A DNA stretch of 64,000 nt from Aedoeadaptatus coli (GTDB lineage Bacteria > Bacillota > Clostridia > Tissierellales > Peptoniphilaceae): contig NZ_OPYI01000009.1 of assembly GCF_900343085.1 (NCBI RefSeq), positions 1 to 64,000 of the forward strand, written 5' to 3'. Of the stretch, positions 35,401 to 42,589 are shown piece by piece. Below the pieces are notes generated by a model, which worked only from the letters and a program-made list of their open reading frames with translations, ran no database searches and had not been told where the DNA came from. The stretch's first letter is position 1. Each line of letters begins with the position of its first letter. The translations under genes were made by a program, and so were the position numbers.

Positions 35401-37041
35401 TTCACTGCTGAAACACCGGTAGAAAGACATTTGGTTGTTTACGCAGTGTGGACAGAGGAACAGCTTTCGCAAGCCGACACCATCGATCCGAAGATCCCGG
35501 CAGACAAGACCCCGGTTGTAGACAAAAAGAACTTAACGCAAGACGAAAAAGACGCCGTTAAGAAAGCCATCGAAGATGCCAACAAAGACGATCAAGGTAA
35601 GAGCACCTTACCCGCCGGCACCGAAATCACCGTAGGCGACGACGGCACCGCAACCATCACCTACCCGGACAAATCCAAAGATACGATCGCAGGCGATAAG
35701 CTCGTCGAAGAAAAAACACCGACGCAAGCCGACACCATCGATCCGAAGATCCCGGCAGACAAGACCCCGGTTGTAGACAAAAAGAACTTAACGCAAGACG
35801 AAAAAGACGCCGTTAAGAAAGCCATCGAAGATGCCAACAAAGACGATCAAGGTAAGAGCACCTTACCCGCCGGCACCGAAATCACCGTAGGCGACGACGG
35901 CACCGCAACCATCACCTACCCGGACGGTTCCAAGGATACGATCGATGGTGACGATTTAGTCAACCAAGAAGGTCAACCGCCCACCGGCAAGACCACTATT
36001 GACGACAGAAAGATTAACCCCGTCAAACCGACCAATGATTCCCAAGATACGGGCATTGACGTCAAGAATCCCGATAAGGATACGAAGGTAACCGCCAAGG
36101 ACGAAGACGGTAAGAATGTACCTGCTAAGATCGACGAAAACGGCAATGTGTTCGTCACGCCGGGCACGAATGTGGACGGTCCGATTACCGTGACCATTAA
36201 GGATTCCGACCTGCCGTTCGGCCGGAAGGTAATCGAAGTTCCCGTCGTTGGCCACAGAGCAAATAGAGACGACAACGGAAGCAACTCCGGCAACTCCGGC
36301 AACAGCCACTGGTTCGTTCCGGTGAATCCGGGTTGGTCTTCCACTGACAACAAGGTCGACACGAAGGATCAAAAACACGAAACAGCGATTCACAAGCTGT
36401 ATATCTACGGCTACGAAGACAATAGCTTCAAGCCCGAAGGCAATATGACCCGTGCCGAAGCGGCAGCCATGCTGGCTCGTTTGCAAGGTTTGGATCTTTC
36501 CAACAGTGCACGACCCGGCTTCATCGACGTACGCAGCGGCTGGTACAACGCAGTGATTAACGCGGTTGTGAACGCCGGTTATATGAAGGGTTATCCCGAC
36601 GGCACCTTCCGCCCCGACGGCAAGATCACTCGTGCGGAATTTGCACAAATGATCAAGGCCATCGACAAGGCAAACATGGGCATGGCACCCTTCGCCGATG
36701 CAAAAGGCCACTGGGCCGAAGCGGCGATCAACCAAGCCTATGCCAACGGACGCATCAACGGTTATCCGGACGGTACCTTCCGCCCGAACAACCACATCAC
36801 TCGCGCCGAAGCTGTTAAGGTATTTAACAAGCTGTATGACCGCAGTGTCGGCCTTACGGGCTTGCGCGATGTCATGACGCACATCGTTCCCTTCAGCGAT
36901 GTCAATGCAAGCCACTGGGCATATTACGAAATCATCGAAGCATCCAACACCCACACCTTCTACCGCACCGAAAAAGGCAAGGTAGACGAAACATGGGTTA
37001 TGTTGAATCAAACCTGGAAACAGGCTTCAGCAAATCGCTAA
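32470..37041 (+). CDS. Giant mosaic SLH surface protein (1523 aa)
   Basis: Signal peptide (about 35 residues, ending YGAFAQ), a ~900-residue ectodomain of no recognised family, an InlB B-repeat-like module (about 937-997, FLGWVTEAG ... VVYAVW), two 85-residue repeats (about 1000-1170), a Rib/Ig-like module (about 1185-1265), an Asn/Gly/Ser-rich linker and three SLH repeats (about 1305-1500: GYEDNSFKPEGNMTRAEA, GYPDGTFRPDGKITRAEF, GYPDGTFRPNNHITRAEA). The signal-peptide codons and everything after about 35,180 are GC-rich like the host, while about 32,620-35,170 is strikingly AT-rich. The protein is probably a wall-anchored adhesin or S-layer component with an imported ectodomain. AAAGGAG before ATG. 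Confidence 0.88.
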   Translation: MQSKKTFATRAIAWALAFVMVFTMIPYGAFAQGEPTPAPTEKTGVEAALPENRKPKTNWDEEAGKGDERNWPVDIAGGQRLVRVRTTEPTQITDLNYDGTYTNANGRDVIKLLYKEKTQAVSGVWYRMVLKFDSKLFNQIDWNASYAEGMDAKQYKFSDAKGKNEKWLDLGLMTGAKAQSRRNLPIHLVLKDGTTIKALGEENYSVQMRLMDDKFKRIYAMAPKGSSMDYTTYTKSTTIPLANDIDMAFYKGGKAQSLPYALQNGFFSSFVANPTENKELAYIYNNYKEEDLASLAVLSTQYQAQRSVGDPKDEQEGKPAAYVQIFDASFVDYLKPDKNGNIAYTNVLNWSRKKAGDKVVNVGIKKENINYKLDENGNKKFAYVVLASSKYQNKNTEKVVRVHNDNFWAILNYSEGYITTVDYMVDKNKFADTFKSSGKNKVDFPIMSGWVDSNPNGWAVYERTFDKDMVLPKGYKSPIIDTGVDIKNDGVLFQVGDPNDALVRRPQGYYNGDAAGIGGLDQITKEAITGQYTYTLREGATIKKGDKVRILLQDYGKENVSVNFYNLETGTERDKSKPVLSLGEGGLGTNKRRILTTHIYKDYNKDRGYYKVRYTPKGKTEETSFEFKIVGKGIVNWEATDKNMITGAPNTAVTPAQGNFQIDLGKVEPGTNLIIESYNSKGELQEGETASMTFEKFDRVDNYTDLAWLDLMDNMSLLTLKKSLYRPYQEMFTNDYAMSEEGLKDNQKINQIYRDPRSLPTTEEAFKHDTESVQGFSRYDGGNVRVLYVDKDGNRYVAKANAAENEYGKDGNLTKDATKEVKVYDKNYNAFPYEVFLKQFNPERSAPVTGETFKLYKDMRFLANTSDGSSVASDWLENRVKARVLFNATDGAFAGDKKQEVKIVPDNVRFYEEKGYTANGFEGANVAENTGDEFPANPTATGKTFLGWVTEAGKTALGDKTVTTAADFDKLTANTEKFTAETPVERHLVVYAVWTEEQLSQADTIDPKIPADKTPVVDKKNLTQDEKDAVKKAIEDANKDDQGKSTLPAGTEITVGDDGTATITYPDKSKDTIAGDKLVEEKTPTQADTIDPKIPADKTPVVDKKNLTQDEKDAVKKAIEDANKDDQGKSTLPAGTEITVGDDGTATITYPDGSKDTIDGDDLVNQEGQPPTGKTTIDDRKINPVKPTNDSQDTGIDVKNPDKDTKVTAKDEDGKNVPAKIDENGNVFVTPGTNVDGPITVTIKDSDLPFGRKVIEVPVVGHRANRDDNGSNSGNSGNSHWFVPVNPGWSSTDNKVDTKDQKHETAIHKLYIYGYEDNSFKPEGNMTRAEAAAMLARLQGLDLSNSARPGFIDVRSGWYNAVINAVVNAGYMKGYPDGTFRPDGKITRAEFAQMIKAIDKANMGMAPFADAKGHWAEAAINQAYANGRINGYPDGTFRPNNHITRAEAVKVFNKLYDRSVGLTGLRDVMTHIVPFSDVNASHWAYYEIIEASNTHTFYRTEKGKVDETWVMLNQTWKQASANR
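35468..35925 (+). repeat. Two in-frame 85-codon repeats inside the giant SLH gene
   Basis: 35468-35670 and 35723-35925 are identical over 203 bp with a 255-bp period. They encode DPKIPADKTPVVDKK and DEKDAVKKAIEDANKDD modules, a Rib/YPDG-like stalk repeat. Perfect identity points to recent duplication or ongoing exchange. Confidence 0.9.
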
Positions 37042-37051
37042 GGCCATTGAA

Positions 37052-37090
37052 AAGGAATCGAGCGCAGGCTCGGTTCCTTTTTTGTGTGCT
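37052..37090 (+). terminator. Terminator of the giant SLH gene; 39-bp repeat copy 1
   Basis: GGAATCGAGC/GCTCGGTTCC stem (G-U allowed) with short loop and six T. The 39-bp block is identical to 37500-37538. Confidence 0.85.
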
Positions 37091-37127
37091 CTTCTCCCGG
37101 GTGGTGCACGGATAAGAAACGATTGTG

Positions 37128-37157
37128 TTGACATTGTAAATACACAGGGACTATACT
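37128..37157 (+). promoter_or_regulatory. Promoter and operator of the RelB/DinJ-like gene
   Basis: TTGACA (37128-37133), 18-bp spacer, TATACT (37152-37157). The palindrome TGTAAATACA (37135-37144) lies in the spacer, where an antitoxin could repress its own gene. Confidence 0.65.
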
Positions 37158-37177
37158 GAAAATAAGGGGGGGTGATT

Positions 37178-37474
37178 ATGGCAAAATCGGCGAATGTCAA
37201 TGTGCGCATGGTGCCCGAAGTAAAGAGCGAAGCGGAAGCCATTTTAAAGGAAATCGGCTTGGCGCCTTCTGCCGCCATCGAACTTTTTTATCGGCAAATT
37301 ATATTAAAGCGCGGGCTTCCTTTTTCGGTTGTATTGCCGGAGCCCTCGCCGGATGCGGCGAGTTTATCGAAAGAGGCGCTTTTGGATCTCTTGAGAGAAG
37401 GGATCGGGGATTTGGACGTCGGCCGGTCGGAAGAAGCGTCGGCGGTGTTCTCTCGTCTCCTTGATCAACGATGA
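37178..37474 (+). CDS. RelB/DinJ-family antitoxin, no toxin partner visible
   Basis: 98 residues from the ATG at 37178 (AAGGGGGG upstream). The N-terminus ANVNVRMVPEVKSEAEAIL then GLAPSAAIELFYRQIIL is the ribbon-helix-helix of DinJ/RelB antitoxins; the tail (about 60-98) would wrap a YafQ/RelE-type toxin. No toxin frame follows: the next gene is an acyl-CoA dehydrogenase promoter region. It is flanked by two identical 39-bp terminators. It may be an orphan antitoxin or a regulator. Confidence 0.8.
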   Translation: MAKSANVNVRMVPEVKSEAEAILKEIGLAPSAAIELFYRQIILKRGLPFSVVLPEPSPDAASLSKEALLDLLREGIGDLDVGRSEEASAVFSRLLDQR

Positions 37475-37499
37475 AGCGATATTCGGTTTTTCGAAGCAT

Positions 37500-37538
37500 A
37501 AGGAATCGAGCGCAGGCTCGGTTCCTTTTTTGTGTGCT
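37500..37538 (+). terminator. Terminator of the antitoxin gene; 39-bp repeat copy 2
   Basis: Identical to 37052-37090, 448 bp away; hairpin plus six T directly after the antitoxin gene. Confidence 0.85.
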
Positions 37539-37934
37539 TTTTTCCGCGGGCATTTCGTTGCGGGTTTTTTCTAAGAACAGATGCCGACCGCTCCGTTTTT
37601 TTCCGCCGAAATAAGTTTATTTTCGCCGGGCGTTTTCGGCCTTTTATTAATGAAGAAAGGGGATGGGTTTCGGTGGATGGCATTCATGGTTTTTTCACAT
37701 GGAAATGCTTTTATTTTCGCCCGTGAATTTGAAAAATTTTTGTCCATCGAAATGTTTTCAGAGGGCTTCTTCGGGAGTGAAAAGTGGGTTGGGGGCAGTC
37801 TTTCGGTTTTTTCGGTAAAATTTTCGAATCTTTTTTTAAATTATTTTTTCGGCGGAAAGCCTGTATTTGCAAGGGTTACACGGTTTTTCGAAGGGGAAGA
37901 AAAAAATAAAAGTGAAAAATCTGACAAAAAGGGC
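37539..37934. other. T-rich intergenic spacer
   Basis: About 400 bp rich in TTTTTCG-like runs. Open frames here have no ribosome site and odd composition (many Phe and Lys), so I see no gene. Confidence 0.5.
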
Positions 37935-37962
37935 TTAACATTGTTAAAATATCGTTTATAAT
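37935..37962 (+). promoter_or_regulatory. Promoter and palindrome of the bcd-etfBA operon
   Basis: TTAACA (37935-37940), 16-bp spacer, TATAAT (37957-37962). The -35 box is half of a perfect inverted repeat TTAACATTGTTAA (37935-37947), a likely operator. A ~100-base leader follows before the ATG. Confidence 0.6.
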
Positions 37963-38066
37963 AGAGGTAAGCGGTGTCCGAGGACATCTTTCAAACGAAA
38001 TGGTTCACACACTGCCTATGTACGATGTTCTTGTACAAATCTTGTCGAAACAAGGGGGATTTGAAT

Positions 38067-39209
38067 ATGGATTTTATTATGGACAAACAACATCTACTGT
38101 TGCGCCAACTCTATCGGGAGTTTGCTGAAACAGAAGTAGAACCCATCGCCGGTGACATTGACGAGACCGGCGAACCGCCCATGGAAAACATCAAGAAGAT
38201 GGCAAAGGCCGGATTCTTCGGCGTTCCGTTCCCGAAGGAATACGGCGGACAAGGCGGCGATTACCTCGCATACTCCATGCTCGTTGAAGAACTTTCCAAG
38301 AAGTGCGCGAGCACGGGCGTTATCGTATCTGCACATACTTCTCTGTGCTGTGCACCGATTTACGAAAACGGTACGGAAGAACAAAAGATGAAATACTTAC
38401 CCGACTTATTGAGCGGGAAGAAATTGGGCGCTTTCGGTTTGACCGAACCGAACGCAGGTACCGATGCTTCGGGCCAACAAACCATTGCTGTATTAGACGG
38501 CGACGAATGGGTATTAAACGGAACCAAGATCTTTATCACCAACGCCGGTATCGCCGATGTATTCGTTATTTTCGCGATGACCGACCGCAGCAAGGGCAAC
38601 CACGGCATTTCCGCCTTTATCGTTGACCGCGACGCACCGGGCTTCCGCGTCGGTGAAGCTGAAAACAAGATGGGTATCCGCGCTTCTTCCACTTGCGAAT
38701 TGATTATGGAAGATTGCCGCATTCCCAAGGAAAATCTCTTAGGTAAAGAAGGCAAGGGCTTTGCCGTTGCTATGAAGACCTTAGACGGCGGCCGTATCGG
38801 TATCGCTTCCCAAGCAGCAGGTATCGCTCAAGGCGCCATCGACGAAGCGGTTCAATACACGAAGGAAAGATCGCAATTCGGTAAGCGGTTATCTCAATTC
38901 CAAAACACGCAATTCACCTTGGCCAACATGCAAACCAAGGCCGATGCAGCCAGACTTTTGGTTTACCGCGCAGCCGATGCAAAAGGCAAGAAGATTCCCT
39001 ACGGCCACTATGCAGCTATGGCAAAATTGTTTGCTGCTGAAACGGCATCGGAACTTACCAACAGAGCGGTTCAACTTCTCGGCGGTTACGGCTACATTAA
39101 GGACTACCCGGTTGAACGTATGATGCGCGACGCGAAGATTACCGAAATCTACGAAGGTACTTCGGAAGTTATGCGTATGGTTATTGCTGGCTGGATGGGT
39201 GTTAAATAA
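38067..39209 (+). CDS. bcd: Short-chain acyl-CoA dehydrogenase (butyryl-CoA dehydrogenase)
   Basis: 380 residues from the ATG at 38067 (AAGGGGG upstream). Reduces crotonyl-CoA to butyryl-CoA with FAD, using electrons exchanged with EtfAB. Motifs: FGLTEPNAGTDASGQQT, the FAD/ETF contact region GNHGISAFIVD, ERSQFGKRL, and the catalytic glutamate in KITEIYEGTSEVMR. etfB and etfA follow, the usual bcd-etfBA order for butyrate formation by electron bifurcation. Codons are biased toward U-ending forms, as in highly expressed genes. Confidence 0.94.
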   Translation: MDFIMDKQHLLLRQLYREFAETEVEPIAGDIDETGEPPMENIKKMAKAGFFGVPFPKEYGGQGGDYLAYSMLVEELSKKCASTGVIVSAHTSLCCAPIYENGTEEQKMKYLPDLLSGKKLGAFGLTEPNAGTDASGQQTIAVLDGDEWVLNGTKIFITNAGIADVFVIFAMTDRSKGNHGISAFIVDRDAPGFRVGEAENKMGIRASSTCELIMEDCRIPKENLLGKEGKGFAVAMKTLDGGRIGIASQAAGIAQGAIDEAVQYTKERSQFGKRLSQFQNTQFTLANMQTKADAARLLVYRAADAKGKKIPYGHYAAMAKLFAAETASELTNRAVQLLGGYGYIKDYPVERMMRDAKITEIYEGTSEVMRMVIAGWMGVK

Positions 39210-39224
39210 CAGGAGGCGTTTACC

Positions 39225-40022
39225 ATGAAAATTATTGTCTGTGCAAAACAGGTACCGGATACAACGGAAGTCCGTTTGGATCCGAAGACGAATACACTGA
39301 TCAGAGACGGTGTTCCGAGCATTATCAACCCCGACGACAAGGCCGCCATCGAAATGGCTTTGCGTATTAAGGACGAAAACCCGGGCACCACGGTAACGGT
39401 TCTTTCCATGGGACCCCCGCAAGCGGAAGATCTCTTAAGAGAAGCTTTAGCTATGGGTGCCGATGACGCGATCCTCTTATCCGACCGCGCATTCGGTGGT
39501 GCCGATACGTGGGCTACCAGCCAAACCATCGCTGCCGGCTTAAAGACCATCGGCGACTTCGACTTGATCCTCGCCGGACGTCAAGCAATCGACGGCGACA
39601 CGGCGCAAGTCGGTCCGCAAATGGCTGAACACTTGGGTCTGCCTCAAGTATCTTATGCCGAAGGTTTAGAAGTTGTTGACGAAAACACCATCCGTGTAAA
39701 ACGTCAATTCGAAGACCGCTACCACTTAATCGAAATCAAGACTCCCTGTGTCATCACCGCGTTGGCTGAACTTGCCGAACCGCGCTACATGACCGTTTCC
39801 GGCGTCTATGATGCATACGAAAAAGACGTAACTGTTTGGTCTTTAGATGATGTAAAAGACAATGTAGATGTGTCCAACTTAGGTTTGAAGGGCTCCCCGA
39901 CGAAGGTTGTTAAGTCCGAAGCAAAACAAGGCAAGGGCGCCGGCGAAGTTCTCCGCGATCTCTCGCCCGAAGAGGCAGCACACGCCATCATCTCCAAGTT
40001 GGAAGAAAAGTACTTGATTTAA
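39225..40022 (+). CDS. etfB: Electron transfer flavoprotein beta subunit
   Basis: 265 residues. MKIIVCAKQVPDTTEVRLD and GRQAIDGDTAQVGPQ(M)AE are ETF-beta signatures. In bifurcating Etf-Bcd the beta FAD takes electrons from NADH and splits them between ferredoxin and crotonyl-CoA. AGGAGG before ATG; 15 bases after bcd and 28 before etfA. Confidence 0.95.
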   Translation: MKIIVCAKQVPDTTEVRLDPKTNTLIRDGVPSIINPDDKAAIEMALRIKDENPGTTVTVLSMGPPQAEDLLREALAMGADDAILLSDRAFGGADTWATSQTIAAGLKTIGDFDLILAGRQAIDGDTAQVGPQMAEHLGLPQVSYAEGLEVVDENTIRVKRQFEDRYHLIEIKTPCVITALAELAEPRYMTVSGVYDAYEKDVTVWSLDDVKDNVDVSNLGLKGSPTKVVKSEAKQGKGAGEVLRDLSPEEAAHAIISKLEEKYLI

Positions 40023-40050
40023 CATTGGCCAAACAAGGAGCGTGAAAGAA

Positions 40051-41061
40051 ATGAGTAAAAATGTATTTGTCATCGCTGAACAGCGAGATGGAGAATTACA
40101 AAAAGTATCGACGGAACTGATTGGTAAGGCCAGAGAATTAGCCGACGACCTTGGCCAAGAAGTTTACGCCATCTTATTAGGCGAAAACGTCAAGGCAAAA
40201 GCCGACGTTTTGATCCACCACGGTGCCGACAAGGTTATCGTCGTCGATCATCCCTTAGTAAAGGAATATGTGACCGAGCCCTACGCAAAGTCCATTTACA
40301 CCATCGTTGAAAGATACGACCCGGAAATCGTGCTCTTCGGCGCTACCTCCATCGGTCGTGACTTGGCACCCCGTTTGGCCGCTCGTATCCACACCGGTTT
40401 GACGGCCGACTGTACAGGTCTTGAAATCGACTCTGAAACCAGATTGCTTCGCATGACCCGTCCCGCATTCGGCGGTAACTTAATGGCTACCATCGTATGC
40501 CAAAACTTCCGTCCTCAAATGGCTACGGTTCGCCCCGGCGTTATGACCCCCATGGAAAACGACAACGATCGCAAGGGCGAAGTCATTATGGAAGATGTCG
40601 GTTTAACGGATGCCGACATGAACGTCAAGATCATCGAAGTAGCAAAAGAAGAAAAGAAGAAACTCGACATTACCGAAGCCAGAATCCTGGTTTCCGGCGG
40701 TCGCGGTCTCGGTGGACCGGAAGGTTTCGACTTGTTGGCTGAATTGGCAGAAGCCATGGAAGGTGAAATTTCCTCCTCTCGTGCTTCCGTCGACGCAGGC
40801 TGGATCGAAAAAGCACGTCAAGTCGGTCAAACGGGTAAAACCGTTCGCCCCGACATCTACTTCGCTCTCGGTATTTCCGGAGCCATCCAACACTTGGCAG
40901 GGATGGAAGAATCGGGCCTCATCATCGCTATTAACAAGAGCGACGCAGCACCGATCTTTGATGTAGCTGACTTAGGTATCGTTGGCGACTTACACAAGAT
41001 TTTGCCGAAATTAATCGAACAATACAAAAAAGTCAAAGCCGCCAAGGAAGAAATCGACTAA
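40051..41061 (+). CDS. etfA: Electron transfer flavoprotein alpha subunit
   Basis: 336 residues from the ATG at 40051; a GTG nine bases earlier is too close to the AAGGAG. The C-terminal FAD-binding domain is clear: SGGRGLGGPEGFDLL, RQVGQTGKTVRPDIY and GISGAIQHLAGM. Partner of EtfB and Bcd in the same operon; a terminator follows at 41074. Confidence 0.95.
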   Translation: MSKNVFVIAEQRDGELQKVSTELIGKARELADDLGQEVYAILLGENVKAKADVLIHHGADKVIVVDHPLVKEYVTEPYAKSIYTIVERYDPEIVLFGATSIGRDLAPRLAARIHTGLTADCTGLEIDSETRLLRMTRPAFGGNLMATIVCQNFRPQMATVRPGVMTPMENDNDRKGEVIMEDVGLTDADMNVKIIEVAKEEKKKLDITEARILVSGGRGLGGPEGFDLLAELAEAMEGEISSSRASVDAGWIEKARQVGQTGKTVRPDIYFALGISGAIQHLAGMEESGLIIAINKSDAAPIFDVADLGIVGDLHKILPKLIEQYKKVKAAKEEID

Positions 41062-41073
41062 TCATTTCGTTTC

Positions 41074-41108
41074 AAAAAGCTCTTACCCCATGGGTAGGGG
41101 CTTTTTTT
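41074..41108 (+). terminator. Terminator of the bcd-etfBA operon
   Basis: 13-bp imperfect stem (41076-41088/41092-41104) with two G-U pairs, three-base loop and seven T. Confidence 0.82.
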
Positions 41109-41232
41109 GTGGGGAAAAAACGGGTATGATCATGGGTGGAAAAAGAGCCCGCGAAGGCGCGGAGAACGGAAGCCGTTCGGAGCAACTCGCTTCGGCTCGA
41201 CAAAAACCGAAAAGAAAAGTAGGGAATGAATT

Positions 41233-42090
41233 ATGAAGCGAAGAAAAATCATTTTGTTGGGGCTGTGCCTTGTGGCCCTCGCCGCCTGCCGAAATCAGCC
41301 TGCCGGCAATAAGGCGGACGCCCCCGAAGGGCGCCGGGCCGCCTTTGCGCCCACATCCAATTTAGTTGAGCCGGCGGATGCCCGACAGGTGCAAGACGCC
41401 TTAAAGGGCCCTTTAAACCCGAAGGACGTGGACCGCTTTTTCGATCTGGTTCGCGACTACAACGCCTCCGTAGGGGAAGCCCTTTTGCCCGCCGCTTTCG
41501 GCAATAAGGGCGCCCCGGTCTACGACGTGGGAAAAATCATCGACGCGCGGGACAAAAGCAAGGCGAAAGCACCCGACACCAATTGTCGGATCAACGCCTT
41601 TCTCCTCTTAAAAGACGGCCTGGTCGTACCCGAGGGCCTCGCCGTAGACGACGCCATGCTTTTTATGGACAATGAAGCCCTGGCCGCCCGTCCTCTGCTC
41701 GCCGACGGGGAAACCGCCGCCTTCAGGCGCCTGTTCAGCCGCGTGAAGACCGACGACAGCCGAGATGCCGCCCATCAGGGCCGCGTCATGGAAAAATTTC
41801 TGTCTCAAATCACCTTTCCCGCCGACGCCTCCATGGTGTCCGTGGTGCTCCACGACAATCTGGACGGCAATTACCTGTTTATCGGCCACGTCGGCGTCCT
41901 CGTAAAAGACCGAGACGGCTACATCTTTGTGGAAAAAATTTCCTTCGAAGAGCCCTACCAAGCCCTGAAATTTCCTACGAAAGCCGCCTGCTACGCCTAT
42001 TTAGCCGATAAATTCAAAGAAGATCGGGATCCCGACGTGGCGCCGCCTTTTATCATGGACAACGATCGCTGCGTGGGCGCCGCCGAATAA
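41233..42090 (+). CDS. Lipoprotein, DUF4300-like
   Basis: 285 residues. The signal peptide ends LVALAAC, a lipobox with Cys at about 19. The body (DVDRFFDLVRDYN, CRINAFLLLKDG, YIFVEKISFEEPYQALKF) resembles DUF4300 lipoproteins of streptococci and anaerobic cocci, whose role is unknown. RBS AGGG before ATG. It stands alone between the etf operon and tRNA-Val. Confidence 0.72.
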   Translation: MKRRKIILLGLCLVALAACRNQPAGNKADAPEGRRAAFAPTSNLVEPADARQVQDALKGPLNPKDVDRFFDLVRDYNASVGEALLPAAFGNKGAPVYDVGKIIDARDKSKAKAPDTNCRINAFLLLKDGLVVPEGLAVDDAMLFMDNEALAARPLLADGETAAFRRLFSRVKTDDSRDAAHQGRVMEKFLSQITFPADASMVSVVLHDNLDGNYLFIGHVGVLVKDRDGYIFVEKISFEEPYQALKFPTKAACYAYLADKFKEDRDPDVAPPFIMDNDRCVGAAE

Positions 42091-42147
42091 AGGCCGGTGC
42101 TTTCGCGCCGCAACGGCCCACGAAAAACTGCGCCCTGTAAAATTCTC

Positions 42148-42176
42148 TTGCCATTTTCGTAAAAGCTTGGTATACT
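42148..42176 (+). promoter_or_regulatory. Promoter of tRNA-Val
   Basis: TTGCCA (42148-42153), 17-bp spacer, TATACT (42171-42176), 20 bases before the tRNA. Confidence 0.7.
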
Positions 42177-42196
42177 AATAGTTACCGAAACGGTTT

Positions 42197-42272
42197 GGAG
42201 AGTTAGCTCAGTTGGTAGAGCACTACGTTGACATCGTAGGGGTCGCTGGTTCAAGTCCAGTACTGTCCACCA
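42197..42272 (+). tRNA. tRNA-Val (anticodon GAC)
   Basis: 76 nt with encoded CCA. D-arm (GCTC/GAGC), anticodon stem CTACG/CGTAG around TTGACAT (anticodon GAC, Val), and T-arm CTGGTTCAAGTCCAG are all present. The acceptor arms GGAGAGT and ACTGTCC pair except for G4 opposite G69. Its own promoter and terminator flank it. Confidence 0.88.
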
Positions 42273-42277
42273 GATTG

Positions 42278-42302
42278 CGCACCTGAAAAGGTGCGTTTTT
42301 TT
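42278..42302 (+). terminator. Terminator of tRNA-Val
   Basis: CGCACC/GGTGCG stem, TGAAAA loop, seven T. Confidence 0.82.
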
Positions 42303-42589
42303 ATGCCCGAAAAGAAAAGGGGAGCCGATTGCAAAAATTGCCGCCGGGAAGCGGAAAATGGTGCGCCGATTAGGGAGGGAATATGGCATTTATACACATA
42401 AGATAAATAAATCGTGATATAATAGGAGAAACCGAGATGAATTTGGTAAAAGGCTTTATTTGATTATAGAAGGATAGTCCTTTTCGATTGGTAGGGACCC
42501 GGAGGGAAACCGATACATAGCGCTGCGCGCGTGGAAATCGTTTCGACCCTGCGACCTCGAGCCTTAGTTGTTTTAGAAGGAGTGACGAA
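42303..42589 (+). other. Promoter and long leader of the SpaA-like gene
   Basis: TATAAT at 42417-42422, then AGGAG and a possible 8-residue leader frame (MNLVKGFI), then about 130 bases with paired GC-rich segments before the AAGGAG of the main gene. The structure matches no riboswitch I recognise. Confidence 0.4.

Noticed and set aside
35956-37011. Long minus-strand open frame (351 codons) opposite the giant SLH gene
   Set aside because: It is antisense to clear SLH repeats, has no ribosome site and is a by-product of GC-rich codon bias.
37935-37947. Rex operator before bcd
   Set aside because: Rex sites read TTGTTAA-N4-TTAACAA; here the half sites are in the opposite order with one base between.
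37581-37961. 126-codon plus-strand frame before bcd
   Set aside because: Phe/Lys-rich translation of a T-rich spacer, no ribosome site, and it runs through the bcd promoter.
38067-41061. bcd-etfBA as a transferred island because codon use differs from neighbours
   Set aside because: U-ending codon preference is shared with the Vor operon (57.7-60.8 kb) and fits highly expressed core genes.
42480-42560. c-di-GMP riboswitch in the SpaA leader
   Set aside because: Some short matches to the GEMM core, but the conserved ordered elements are not present.
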